Origin: Muricea muricata
Lineage: Eukaryota > Cnidaria > Anthozoa > Malacalcyonacea > Plexauridae
Direction: 5' to 3'
NCBI GenBank assembly: GCA_963855995.1
Contig: OY979716.1
Location: 18,843,040 to 18,907,039, forward strand
DNA length: 64,000 nucleotides
Shown here: positions 1-11,135 of the stretch, piece by piece
How the letters are laid out: each line of letters opens with the position of its first letter
How positions within the stretch are numbered: position 1 is the stretch's first letter
Program-made: the position numbers and the translations under genes
The notes under the pieces: generated by a model
Told to the model about the DNA's origin: nothing
Databases searched by the model: none
Seen by the model: only the letters and a program-made list of their open reading frames with translations

Positions 1-739
<739 letters not shown>

Positions 740-980
740 GGGGCCGGTTGTATCAAAGGCGTTTAGCTTAAACGGTGGATAAGTGAAATTTAAAAATCAC
801 TTTTGCATCCAGAGCAGAACCAAAATTATGAGTTTAATAGAATATAGTTTTAGTTTCATATATAATTGTTCTTCTCAGGTCAAATAACTTTAGCTGGCTT
901 GTTTATACAACATGCAAACTTGTTTTATATTTTTGACTTATCCAGCGTTTAAGCTAAACGCCTTTGATACAACCGGCCCT
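740..980. mobile_element. MITE with about 45-bp inverted ends
   Basis: The ends 741-785 and 934-979 are nearly exact inverted copies beginning GGGCCGGTTGTATCAAAGG. The interior of about 150 bp is AT-rich and non-coding. A related left end lies at 61893-61946, so this is a dispersed family. It is a non-autonomous DNA element; the superfamily is not determined. Confidence 0.85.
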
Positions 981-1492
981 AGAACGGCAAGTTGTAGAAG
1001 GAATATTAATTTTAGTTCGTTTAAATGATTGATTACTATCATTAATTATTTTAAAAACATTGCTGCATTGAGAGAACATTAAAAAAATGTTGTACCAATT
1101 AACTTGGCATGAAATCTTCGTGTGTCTCATTTGTATAGTTCTTTGTTTTTTGGTTTTGAATACATAATAGATTAATAATACATTAATACATAATACCAAA
1201 GCTTCGGCTTTGGTGGATATAACTCAAATATCGTCCTTGATAATTCTCGATATCATGCTCAACCTCATTAATTGTTTATCATTTTACCTTTATTGATAAT
1301 TATCATCAGCTTAAAAAATATTTTTCGACGGTATGAGACATTCATCTGAACACTTAATTCAACCATTAAAAATTTGCACTAATTATTATATTGCTAGCAG
1401 CATGACTATTTGAAATTGAACATTAGTGACGTTTGGGTATGGTCCTTTGCTGGTCGTCTTCTTATCAAATTTCAGGTAAAATACAAGCTTAA
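981..1492. other. intergenic, nothing recognised
   Basis: AT-rich sequence with only short open frames. No domain, RNA gene or clear repeat was seen. Confidence 0.5.
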
Positions 1493-3056
1493 AGATAGGT
1501 TACAGTGGCATCTGCGCATGCGCTAGCTTTGTTTACGTTTTTTGTTTTGATCAGCTTTAATTGTATAAAATGAAGTATTTCATTTCATCGGCATAACAAT
1601 GCATATAATTTTACCAACAAGGAGCGAAGAGCGAAAGGAGTGCAGCAACAGCGAAGCGTTTCTGTTTTTGTCCAAAGCCATTTTCTTAATCTAAAGTAAT
1701 CTAGAGCGACGATTTCTGCGAACCGAAATACCGAATGTGCGAGTTTGAATCATTTTTGTATTTAAATTGGATTTTAATGTCTTAATGGTTTTGGAAGTGT
1801 TTATTTGTTCTTGATGATGAAGATTTTTGTTGCGGGACGGCCGGGACCTTCAACAATCCACATTGCCCGGCAGACAGAGTTGTGTTGTCGAACGTTATGG
1901 CAGTCTTTCAAGAGCAGTTGTTCGTTGGACGATTTCGAGGCAAGCACTATTGAGAATGCTGCTGCTGTCTCAAACTTGGACAATATTGCAATGGGCTTTT
2001 GTCGTGGCCACTGTCTTGAACTTCTGTTTCAGCGCGTGCCATGAAGGGGATTTCGGACAATACATGAACAACAGAAGAGTGCATGAAGATACAGACAGCG
2101 GTGATACAGATCATACAGTAAGATCATTTTGGGATCATTTTATAGATATTTACATTACTACTATGTTTTTGAACTTTATGGAAGCATGTAAAGGTGTTAA
2201 CAATTACATGTTGACAAGTTTACCATATTGCATACCTTATTACTGAGAAACTCTAAACTCTCAAGCTCCTGTCCTAGCTGATCAAACAAATTAAATACGT
2301 CAAATTTGTAGTCAGGCTCTATTATATTGTAAAATATGAGAAAGAGGTACAACTCTCACTAAAATATAAATTAAATCTCTTATAGTGACCATTACTTATT
2401 TGATATTATTAATAGTTATTTAGTATAATCTATAGTAGTGTTCAGCAAAGAGGAGGAAGACTTGGGAGAAGACAGTAGACATGGGGTCTGCTGTCCATTT
2501 GCTGACTGTGGAGCATCACCAATGGGAGGTGGTGAATTGGGTAGCTGAGCTGATATTCCCTCAACATAACTGTCACTGTCTTTTTCACTGGTTACAGTCA
2601 ATGTTTCTTCACCAGCAGGACAATGAACAGATCTTATTTAATACATGTGTCACATTACAGTCACAGCAAAATAGAAGCATTACACAACAACTTCCTGTTA
2701 AATCACCTATCAGAATGCTATATCTTATTCGTGAGAATTATGATTGGTCAATAAACAGAAAGTTTTGAACATTGTAATAAACTTTCCCAAAATATTGAGG
2801 AATTGATCAGAGAAACTTCTAAATTTGAGCAAATGAATTGGTCGGATATTTTTGGAACGCTTATATTGCTGCGACTGTAAACGGTGTCATACAAAGCAAG
2901 TTAACCAAGAATAGTATTTTTTTCTTTGGGGAACATACACTAAGGTTATTTTGCAAACAAATTAATTCATAGTTTTCACATATTGGTACTCATCAATTAA
3001 TACAGCAATGCAGTGGGAATGGAAAAGCACCATTCCTCCTACAAATATTCAATCAT

Positions 3057-3136
3057 TCAAGAAGTGTCCTCTTTCTTTGTTTCATCACAACCCTCGCTAC
3101 AAGTTAGTGTCTCGTCTTCTTCGTACACTAAATGTC
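3057..3136 (-). CDS. possible terminal exon, acidic
   Basis: A minus-strand acceptor (TTTATTTCAG) precedes a short acidic stretch with two cysteines that ends at a stop codon. It may be a 3' exon of the same gene as the 4.2-kb exon. No domain is recognisable, and the splicing is inferred from consensus sites only. Confidence 0.25.
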
Positions 3137-4175
3137 TGAAATAAAAATATAAAAATGTCAGTAACACTGAACATTCAGCATTTGCAATTGAAGTAGTAAA
3201 GTATGATAAGCATGTGAGGGGAATTTCCAAACAGGTAGCCATTTGTTTTACAAAATTGGTCAACTGATTTTGTCAAGTCAAATGGCTGGGTGTTCATGTA
3301 TGTCCAGGGACATATGAGGCTTTGGATAGTGCTTTGTCCTTACCATGCATATGACAGGCTCTTAAACCAGGAATCCTAGACATAACTAATTTATCCTATT
3401 ACTCCTAACATGTAACTTTGTTTTATTGCCAACGACCCACAGGTTAAAGGTATTTGAATATTTGATACAGTGATACATCACCACATTATATGGACATCCC
3501 TATATAGTATGACACATATATTGATAAAACATGTTGATTTGTGAGAAGATAATAGTCGAATTTGAATTTGCCATCTGGCTCTCGCTGTTTCTGATTGGAT
3601 ACAAAAGAAGTTGTCACATTGGCAGCTTTGGACGATAGTATATATTTCCTATTCCAAAATTGTGTCCATATATTATTTGTCCTGAAATTTATAACTGTTT
3701 TATGTCGGACAAACATGTGCGGTTTCATATTTCAAAGCCATAAATACGACACATGAAAAGTTTAACATATAAAAAAGCCTCTGATTTTACACACAATGAG
3801 AGCGAAGCTTAAGACGTTAGTAAACCCTAGGGTAAACGCTCGGGCGACAATCGACGTTTAGTTGTTGTATAGGTGACAGATATAAAAAAAAATACAACCG
3901 GTAAATTCGCGTCTTGAGAGTATAGAACTTTTCAAAACATTGCTGCAAAGAAATAGAAGACATATTCACTTACTTGGTGATGGTATTAATATGTGGCTTC
4001 ACTTCCGTGCCATGAAATTGTAGCCTCAACTGATGCCTCGACTGTCTCATGAATATTACTAGTCTGCGTGAGCAAGTGGCTGAATGAAAAGACGCAAACA
4101 TATCAGGAAACGTTATAGTTCGTTACCATATGAAATTGGCAACTTTCATGTATTGTTAATTAATCAAGTTCTTAC

Positions 4176-4330
4176 CACAAAGCTTTTGGGGCTTCTGTAG
4201 CGTCGAAGGAATGTAACAGTATTTGCGCGCAACATCCGCATCTGTTTTCAGAGTGAGCTTGTCTTTAAATTCCCGCCATCGAGGAAACAATTCATATAAG
4301 TAGATTCTAGACGACCCTCTTTTGGCATAG
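4176..4330 (-). CDS. possible exon, WREFK...TDADVAR-type motif
   Basis: On the minus strand one frame reads through a basic, aromatic segment (PRWREFKDKL, then LKTDADVAR) and ends at a consensus donor, GTG followed by GTAAG at 4175. The W-x-x-F-K ... K-T-D-x-x-V-A pattern resembles small DNA-binding segments I associate with transposon-linked proteins, but I cannot name the family firmly. The frame is closed a little upstream, so a start or another exon is missing. It lies inside the TTAA-flanked element. Confidence 0.3.
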
Positions 4331-4556
4331 TAATCCTTTCTGCATGCAGTTTAAGCACGATTTGCGCTCGAACTCGTAGGATTTGAGCTTGAAGCTTCGC
4401 CATCGCTCCTCTTAGATAAAATTTCCGCAATGAATAATAATTAGTTTTGGTGCAATACTAGAAGACTGGGGAGAATGTTATTGTATGTAGGTGCCGGAAC
4501 TAAACAAAGCATGGAAAACTGGTGCATGCGCAGATGCGACTGTAACCTATCTTTAA

Positions 4557-5860
4557 AGCTGGGTTAGCGCTAACCCGGTTTCAGTTTATCTAACTAGAAA
4601 TACATTACATGCAGAAACCCCTCGCCGTCTTAACTTTTCCTGCTTTGCGAAAGTAAAATTAAAGTTAATTTTTCGCCACAAGATACATCCCTAGTCCCGC
4701 TACGCTCAGCTAATAAATGACATTGACTTACTTCTGCCTGCATTGATACCTGTACTTCACTTGCTTGGTCTTGTCTTGTATTCACAGGCATTCTTCTTGA
4801 TTCTCTTCCGCAACTACAACCATCATAACACTTTCCATTTTCCCAGATGATTTGTGATTTACAGTAAAGTTAAATTATTTAAAAATCGATATAAAGAAAT
4901 TTGTAAACTTGCAAAATGCAAAACAATTACAGTTAAATTTCATGTTGTGACTAATGCAAAAACAAAATATATCAATTTAGCCAATCACGACGTTCCTAAT
5001 CTCCAGTCCAACCTCGGAACTTAATGACGTCAGCTAAAAGGTCGCACGTCCAAACCAAACCAACACGTAATGGCGGCTAACTTTCGCAGCTCAGAATTAG
5101 CAACTCTGGCCCTGGACATACGCCCGGCGCGGCGCTTCGCGTCGCTGGCTCGGCAATTATTATTCCTAAACGTTCAACTTTTGCAAAATATATTAGCCAA
5201 ACAAGGCCGCAGTCAATCTATACAAACAAGCTTTTTGAGACGTTGGCCATGACAATGAAAGACAATAAACTGTAGAAATCATTTTTCTAAAGAAGGACTA
5301 ACAAACAATGATCACTGTTGATTCAAGACCAACCATAAAGCGTGAACAATTTAGGCCGGTATTTACTCTATTAAATTTCTATTGATCCAGTTAGAGTCAT
5401 TCTGACTATCTTACCATATTTCCCATTTTCTCCCTTAGCTCTCTCTTGAAAATGAGAAAGTGCAATGAGAAAAACTTTTCAATTGTTTAGTTTTAATTGC
5501 TACTCTCTGGCAAGGCTTGTGCCTTCCTGAAATTTTGTTACTCGTTAGTTGTCTAAAAAATATATTAGTTAATAACTTGCATTGTGACCATCTAGTGTTG
5601 TAAGGAAACCTCCAACTTAGATTTCGAATTTTCTACTATTATTTTTTAAAAGTCCATGGGTGCCATATATTTTCCCGACTCGGAAATACACGTTCTTGTG
5701 ACACAAGCAAAATACATACTGCTGCTACCGTTCTAGCAGCCATGCAGGATAATTCAGCAATATCTAACACTGAAAATCCCTTTTCAATCCGGTGATAGTA
5801 GTCGAAATTTTTAGCATCCTGTAAATCCTCTTGATGCGCTGCTGCTGTGACGTCATTGAG
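4557..5860. other. intergenic with dispersed-repeat fragment
   Basis: No gene recognised. The stretch holds a 16-bp palindrome at 4562-4577 and a repeat fragment near 5248-5375. The 5070-5252 open frame is GC-rich but has no domain. Confidence 0.5.
5248..5375. repeat. dispersed repeat, second copy near 55.63 kb
   Basis: This stretch matches 55630-55745 in the same orientation, starting from ACAATGAAAGACAATAAACT. The second copy lies inside the hAT element, so the repeat may be a fragment of that family or an older repeat it captured. Confidence 0.65.
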
Positions 5861-6042
5861 TTGGCAATTTTTCGATACCTATTTTACCGCTTAGCCTCCG
5901 TTTCAGTCCCCCCATAAACTGCTATGAAGGCCGAAAAATTTCTACAAAAGCCGGTTGGGGTTTTACGACATTACGTATAAGTCACGGACACCGACGCATT
6001 AAACAACTAGAACAAATTCTTCTTGAATGTAAGCAGAAGCTC

Positions 6043-8079
6043 ATGTCAATCTTACCACAGGAACATTGGGATATGTTGGATAATGCCATCAAACACAATA
6101 CTCAGAGAGTTAAGGAATTTGTTCAGACAAGACATGCCTACAAATTAGCTAAGTTACGAGCTGCCAACAACAACGAGTACGTCAACAAAGATAGATGGGT
6201 AGTGAACTTATCTAGTCGTAAATTAACATCTGCCAAAACAGCAGTTCTACGATATGGTTTAAATTTTGCACCAGTACCTAAGGAAATCCATATACCAGAG
6301 ATCATAGCAAGTATAGAATCGGGAATTCGTGACCTCCCCGAAAGCAACAAAGAATCTGTACGCGCTACTGTCACAAACATCCTTAAATACAGCAAGCCAC
6401 CAACAAATTGCAACCTCTCCCGTCAACAAAAGCTCGCCTTAAAAAGTCTGCGCAGAGACAATAACATTATAATTATCCCTGCTGACAAAGGAAAAGCCGT
6501 TGTTGTCATGGACAACGACGAACATACCAATAAAATTAACGAGTTATTGAGCGATAAGGAAACGTATTTGAAAACTACAGATAGACGAAGGAGCCCAGTC
6601 TCGAAAGTTGAAAAAGATCTAACTAAGCTACTAAGTGACATCAAAAAGACACCCTCAGAACACGATCCTGAGAAAACCCAAATGGACAAACGTCTTTACC
6701 TCCATCTCCACTCCACTGATGGCACTCCAGCAAGATTTTACGGTCTCCCTAAAGTCCATAAACCTGCTGTACCACTCCGTCCCATCACAAGTTGTATAAA
6801 CTTCCCTACTTATAACCTTTCGAAACACTTAGTTAAAATATTATCCCTCCTCGTCAAGGAAAAATACACAGTTAAAAACAGTTCTGTCTTTTCCCAACAA
6901 GTTAGACACCGATGCCTTGCAGATGATGAAGTCATGGTACCATTCGACGTTGTGTCTTTATTCACGTCCATCCCTACCAATTTAACCTTACAGGTGATCC
7001 AAAAAAGACTACAACAAGACACATTGTTGACACAAAGAACGGACATGTCGATTACTAATATCATCAAATTATTAGATTTCGTCCTTCAGAACAGTTTCTC
7101 CACATACAAGAACGAATATTACCAACAGATCTCAGGATGTGCTATGGGATCACCCGTTAGCGCTACAGTGGCTGACATAATCATGGAACATGTGGAAGAA
7201 ACTGCAATTTCTACAGCACCACACCCCCCGCGGTGGTGGTTCAGATATGTTGACGATAGTCATTCCTGCCTGAAAAAAACTCAGGTCAACGAATTTCACG
7301 ACCATCTTAATTCTATCAACCCGCACTTGCAATTCACCGTGGAATTGGAAGAAAACCGATGCCTACCATTCCTGGACACTATAACCATCCGTTCTAACGG
7401 CAAAATAGAAGACGACATATACAGAAAACTAACTCACACAGACAAGTATTCACACCACGACTCACATCATCCACTACAACATAAATTGTCGGTCTTAAGC
7501 ACTCTCCTCGACAGAGCCAAGAAAATGCCCTCGTCCAACAAAGGAAAACGCAGAGAACGAAAACACGTATTAAGAGTTTTGAGAGATAACGGTTACCCCT
7601 TTACGTTTATCAAGTCTTACGATCATAAAAGAAAACGCCACCATACTGATAAAACGAATGCAAATGTACACATACCATGTACTGGTGTCAACAACAGGGG
7701 AAACCCCGCTGATTGTGTCGCTTCTAGTTGCGTAACCTTACCGTATGTTAAAGGCGTTACAGGAAAGGTCTCTAAAGTGTTAAGGAGAGAAAATATTAAA
7801 GTGCGTTATAAACCCACCACTACCCTTTCCCAACAGTTTACCAAACCAAAGGATAAATCTCCACCTGAACAGACTAACGGAGTCGTTTACAAAATCTGTT
7901 GCTACAATTGTGACTTTGTGTATTATGGTCAAACTGACAGAGCCCTTAAGACCAGAATAAAAGAACACGAAATAGCAGTTTCTCATTTCGATCAGTATTC
8001 TAAAATTGCTAAGCATGCTGAACAATACGACCACCAGATTGACTTTAACAATGCTTTCATTGTCAATGCAATAAGATAA
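6043..8079 (+). CDS. Penelope-like element polyprotein (RT + GIY-YIG)
   Basis: A 678-residue open frame encodes a reverse transcriptase joined to a C-terminal GIY-YIG-type endonuclease, the hallmark of endonuclease-bearing Penelope-like elements. Visible RT blocks include IIIPADKGKAVVVMD (about 147-161), YGLPKVHKP (about 234-242), FDVVSLFTSIP, GCAMGSPVSA and RYVDDS (about 402-407). The endonuclease shows GVVYKI and VYYGQTDRALKTRIKEH near the C-terminus. The frame stays open without ATG back to about 5861, so the true N-terminus may lie upstream. The TAA at 8077 looks premature, because the same frame continues with RLFLEAWY, which fits the end of this endonuclease family. The copy is therefore almost intact but probably inactive. 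Confidence 0.93.
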   Translation: MSILPQEHWDMLDNAIKHNTQRVKEFVQTRHAYKLAKLRAANNNEYVNKDRWVVNLSSRKLTSAKTAVLRYGLNFAPVPKEIHIPEIIASIESGIRDLPESNKESVRATVTNILKYSKPPTNCNLSRQQKLALKSLRRDNNIIIIPADKGKAVVVMDNDEHTNKINELLSDKETYLKTTDRRRSPVSKVEKDLTKLLSDIKKTPSEHDPEKTQMDKRLYLHLHSTDGTPARFYGLPKVHKPAVPLRPITSCINFPTYNLSKHLVKILSLLVKEKYTVKNSSVFSQQVRHRCLADDEVMVPFDVVSLFTSIPTNLTLQVIQKRLQQDTLLTQRTDMSITNIIKLLDFVLQNSFSTYKNEYYQQISGCAMGSPVSATVADIIMEHVEETAISTAPHPPRWWFRYVDDSHSCLKKTQVNEFHDHLNSINPHLQFTVELEENRCLPFLDTITIRSNGKIEDDIYRKLTHTDKYSHHDSHHPLQHKLSVLSTLLDRAKKMPSSNKGKRRERKHVLRVLRDNGYPFTFIKSYDHKRKRHHTDKTNANVHIPCTGVNNRGNPADCVASSCVTLPYVKGVTGKVSKVLRRENIKVRYKPTTTLSQQFTKPKDKSPPEQTNGVVYKICCYNCDFVYYGQTDRALKTRIKEHEIAVSHFDQYSKIAKHAEQYDHQIDFNNAFIVNAIR

Positions 8080-8772
8080 AAAATCTATCGTGAACGGTTG
8101 TTCTTAGAGGCGTGGTATTAGTGAAGTCGCTTAACCAAACGATCTGTACTGGCGTGTACAAACTTGAGCACCCCCCCTACAATTGATTAACTATGCCTCC
8201 TAATCAATTTAAGAACGGGTGCCTAAAATTTTCAAGTTAGGGGGGTGTTACCACAGTGAGGTGGTACGTTAACGGTTGGCAATGTTTCTCTGCCAGTCAA
8301 TGATATTTAATGTGAGAACATCAAACAGGAAATTTTATATGCCCATTTATCTGTTGTCAAGTCCATGTCTTTGAACAATATCCCAACACCTTATTATTAA
8401 ATACAATGATTGAGTAAAACATGAACAAACATCCTGAACCTTTATTTCAAAAACGGAACTTCCCCCCCCCGGGATGATAAATTTTGTGAATATCTTCATT
8501 ACACCCCATAAAACATTTCAATTTGACTTAGGAGTCGCGGGGAAAGAAATACTGACTTTGTCCGCTTTGTACAGATCTTGCCAATTTTTGCCGCTAAGCG
8601 ACCGGACTATATTCCCTCAAGGACCAAAACGCAGACATCGAGATACCTGATGGTATTCCCTCAAGGACCAAACGACCAGATCGAGATACCTGATGTATAC
8701 AAAACACTTCTTAGCTAATTAACTTTGATCCCTTATATATAATTCAGTTTTGAATTTAATCAGTCTTTTTAA
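8080..8772. other. Penelope 3' flank and intergenic
   Basis: The first 40 bases continue the Penelope frame beyond its stop. The rest holds a C-rich hairpin-like segment near 8168-8250 and a near-duplicate of about 35 bp around 8608-8690 (TTCCCTCAAGGACCAAA twice). No gene. Confidence 0.5.
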
Positions 8773-10653
8773 AGTGTATATGAAATGAAAATTTCGATAT
8801 CGGGTTTTTTGCATTTTCTGAAAATTTGGTCTTTTCTGATCATAAAAATACCAACCTTGTTGAAAATTTCGAACTAGAAGTTTGTTAATTTTACGGTTAA
8901 ATTTCGATTTTGAGACCATTTAGTGGCGAAAGACTGGTACCTAGAGATCCAGGTCTTGTGACGTATACAGTGTGACACATCGAAGTGTTTGGCTATACTA
9001 TAACTATACGAAAACAACAAAATATAACAAACATTAGACAGTTCCCAGTATATTTCGCTATAAAAATGTTCGATAACGAAAGCTTCGAATCACAGACAGA
9101 CAGAAGGGTCAACAGATAATGAGGACATCGCTGAGCAATCGTCTGTTGTTCAGCCATATCAATTTGAGCCAGTCGCAGATAGTGACTACGAAGAAGACCA
9201 AACGGACGAAGATGCCATTCTTCGTGAAACTCTCGAAGCGAGATTTAAGAAAAATGTAGCTGTTAACTCATGGTAAGTAAAGTTATGAAAGTAATATTAT
9301 ATTAACCCATTCCACGACTATTTATTACCCTGTTTCGTCTGATATGCGAGTTTATTTTAAGGTGCACGTGTGGAAATTGTAGGGACGAACTATTGCAGGA
9401 CGCTAGAGAGCATAGATGCTGTAAGGAGATTTTGAAGTGCACTGGCAAATTTACATTCGAGGGCAAGGACGCAGAATGTATCACGCAGCACTGGGATTAT
9501 GCGGTGGTCACCCATCGAATAGTACTAGAAACTACAGGGGCTTTTCTCGCTTATCAGTCAGGGAAAAAGTATCAGAAACCAACAAGCAGAACCCAAGATG
9601 GGCAATTTACTCAACAATTATTTTTAAAAAAAGCTTTCGATTGACTGCAGCAAAGCAAAACTATTCGCAATAATTTTTTCTATAATAGCCAATTGAATAA
9701 TAATTTCCTTTGTAGAACATGACTCACCCTTCTCTTTGTGCGCGAAGTCGCTGGTATCTCTTCTAGAACGACTGAATCATTCGTTGGTACCGACCCTTCT
9801 GATAAGCATCTTGTCTTTGCCCGGCTTTGGTTTTAGCCCGTCTGGTACGTCAATGTGATACGATGTTCCGAAGCAAGATTTCTCGAGTGCGCTGAGCACA
9901 TTACCGACGAATTCGTAGGAGTAAATTCGGCCGATGCTTTCGCACAACTAAATCTAATAGATTCTTAATGTGAACTTAACGAACGGTTGTCAGAGAACGT
10001 AAATTATATAATAAAGTAGACTAGAGATCATCATTAGAAGCAGCTATAAGTCCTAAAACGCTATCGTATTTTGCCACAATACAATACTCAATAGGCAACT
10101 CAAAATTGTAGATATTTATTTGTAGATATGCAGATATTTAGTATTAATTTCCGTGTTATGCTTACTCCAGTTATTACAATGTTTGCTATAATTGTAGCTA
10201 TGGCCTATTTAAATAATATGCGGTCTGAAACCTACAACGTGGACCTGTGTCTCGTCTCATATAATTTGCATTTTCGGCAATTTATACGCTACAACTCATC
10301 ATGTTGTATTTATATTGTATCTATACATTGAAAGCGATGTCTAAAGAAAGTGAATTCGTTTACAATTTTCTTCAAAGTCTCTCAAAAGCCCAATTCTACC
10401 CAGACGAAGCCATAATTTTTATAGTGTTTACATATCAAAAGATCGCACTGTGTCACACTGCATACGTCACTGGCCGCGCGATGGAATGTCAGGAATTTCG
10501 CCACTAAATGGTCTAAAAATTGAACTTTAACCGTAAAATTAACAAACTTCTAGTTCGAATTTTTCAGCAAGGTGGGTATTTTTATGATCAGAAAAGACCA
10601 AATTTTCAGAAAATGCAAAAACCCGATATCGAAATTTTCATTTCATGTACACA
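8773..10653. mobile_element. TTAA-flanked element carrying a P2X7-C-terminal-type gene
   Basis: TTAA lies just outside both ends (8769-8772 and 10654-10657). The ends form long inverted repeats: roughly 8773-8985 pairs with 10450-10653, sharing segments such as AAAATTTCGATATCGGG and GTGACGTATRCAGTGTGACA. Inside is one plus-strand gene with a P2X7-C-terminal-type zinc domain (9066-9644). TTAA duplication suggests a piggyBac or Kolobok relative. No transposase is visible, so it is probably non-autonomous with cargo. Confidence 0.8.
9066..9644 (+). pseudogene. P2X7-C-terminal (ballast)-type zinc domain gene, one intron
   Basis: The gene has an 89-bp intron at 9273-9361 (GTAAGTAAAG ... TTTATTTTAAG). 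Joining the exons places WCTCGNC in frame, followed by a CC pair and ECITQHWDY. This W-C-x-C-G-x-C ... C-C ... E-C-I-T-x-H layout is that of the cysteine-rich C-terminal domain of P2X7 receptors, which also occurs as stand-alone proteins in invertebrates. No P2X channel segment is present. The upstream exon is acidic and carries PYQFEPVA, also found in the paralogue at 48.3 kb. The ATG at 9066 is in a different frame and stops at 9117, so the 5' end has a frameshift or the start is elsewhere. The C-terminal part of the domain looks shortened. Confidence 0.7.
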
Positions 10654-10786
10654 TTAACTGACGAAGACCTAAGTAGACGTCATTTTAAATAAACGTAGCC
10701 TTTAACGTTTTTATCAAACCATGCAGTGTCAAATCTTTTATACTTTGCTAATATGTCTAATCCTGGTTACAATTTTAGTATTTTTG

Positions 10787-10788
<2 letters not shown>

Positions 10789-10869
<81 letters not shown>

Positions 10870-10901
10870 CAGTATCTCCTAATATATATATATATATATA
10901 T
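10789..10901. repeat. AT microsatellite in two blocks
   Basis: A long alternating AT tract, a short unique interruption with TCTCCTAA, then a second AT tract. An open frame through it is low-complexity only. Confidence 0.9.
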
Positions 10902-11063
10902 CTCCTAAGTCTCATTATGGGTCAATCGCTGATAAAAAACTGCGACATGCAGATTCCATGCGCATTAGTTCACTAGAGACTAACTTGTGTATTATGTAAT
11001 TTCCGAGTGTCCCACATCGCTCTTCTTGTCATTTGTAGTACATATACTTCTTGATGCAAGAAC

Positions 11064-11135
11064 TCACTATCGGCTACACTGTGCTGACGAGCCCCAATAA
11101 GAGCGAAACAGCTGTCTACAGTTGCTGGTAGTGAG
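11064..11135 (+). ncRNA. hammerhead ribozyme motif (minimal type I, Penelope-like)
   Basis: The catalytic core CTGACGAG (11084-11091) and CGAAAC (11104-11109) is present, followed by a very short palindromic stem III (CAGCTG) and the cleavage triplet GTC (11114-11116). Stem I can form in two blocks: bases next to the core pair with TACAGT after GTC, and ACTATC (11066-11071) pairs with GGTAGT (11127-11132). Stem II has one mismatch. Such minimal hammerheads with a palindromic stem III are known from Penelope-like elements and retrozymes. The near-repeats CTCCTAA...CTCATTATG at about 10905 and 11147 flank it. Activity is inference. Confidence 0.75.

Larger units (their letters stand above)
1493..4552. 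mobile_element. TTAA-flanked DNA transposon, 3.06 kb
   Basis: TTAA lies immediately outside both ends (1489-1492 and 4553-4556). The ends are inverted repeats: 14 matching bases beginning AGATAGGTTACAGT, one mismatch, then GCATCTGCGCATGC. TTAA duplications are typical of piggyBac and Kolobok elements. No transposase is recognised. Minus-strand open frames with splice-like borders (4330-4176, 3136-3057, 2650-2416) may be exons of its gene. Superfamily assignment is inference. Confidence 0.75.

Noticed and set aside
5070-5252. GC-richer 60-codon ORF
   Set aside because: No domain, and it runs into a dispersed repeat.
10726-10908. 60-codon ORF through the AT microsatellite
   Set aside because: Ile/Tyr repeat produced by the AT tract; no coding signal.
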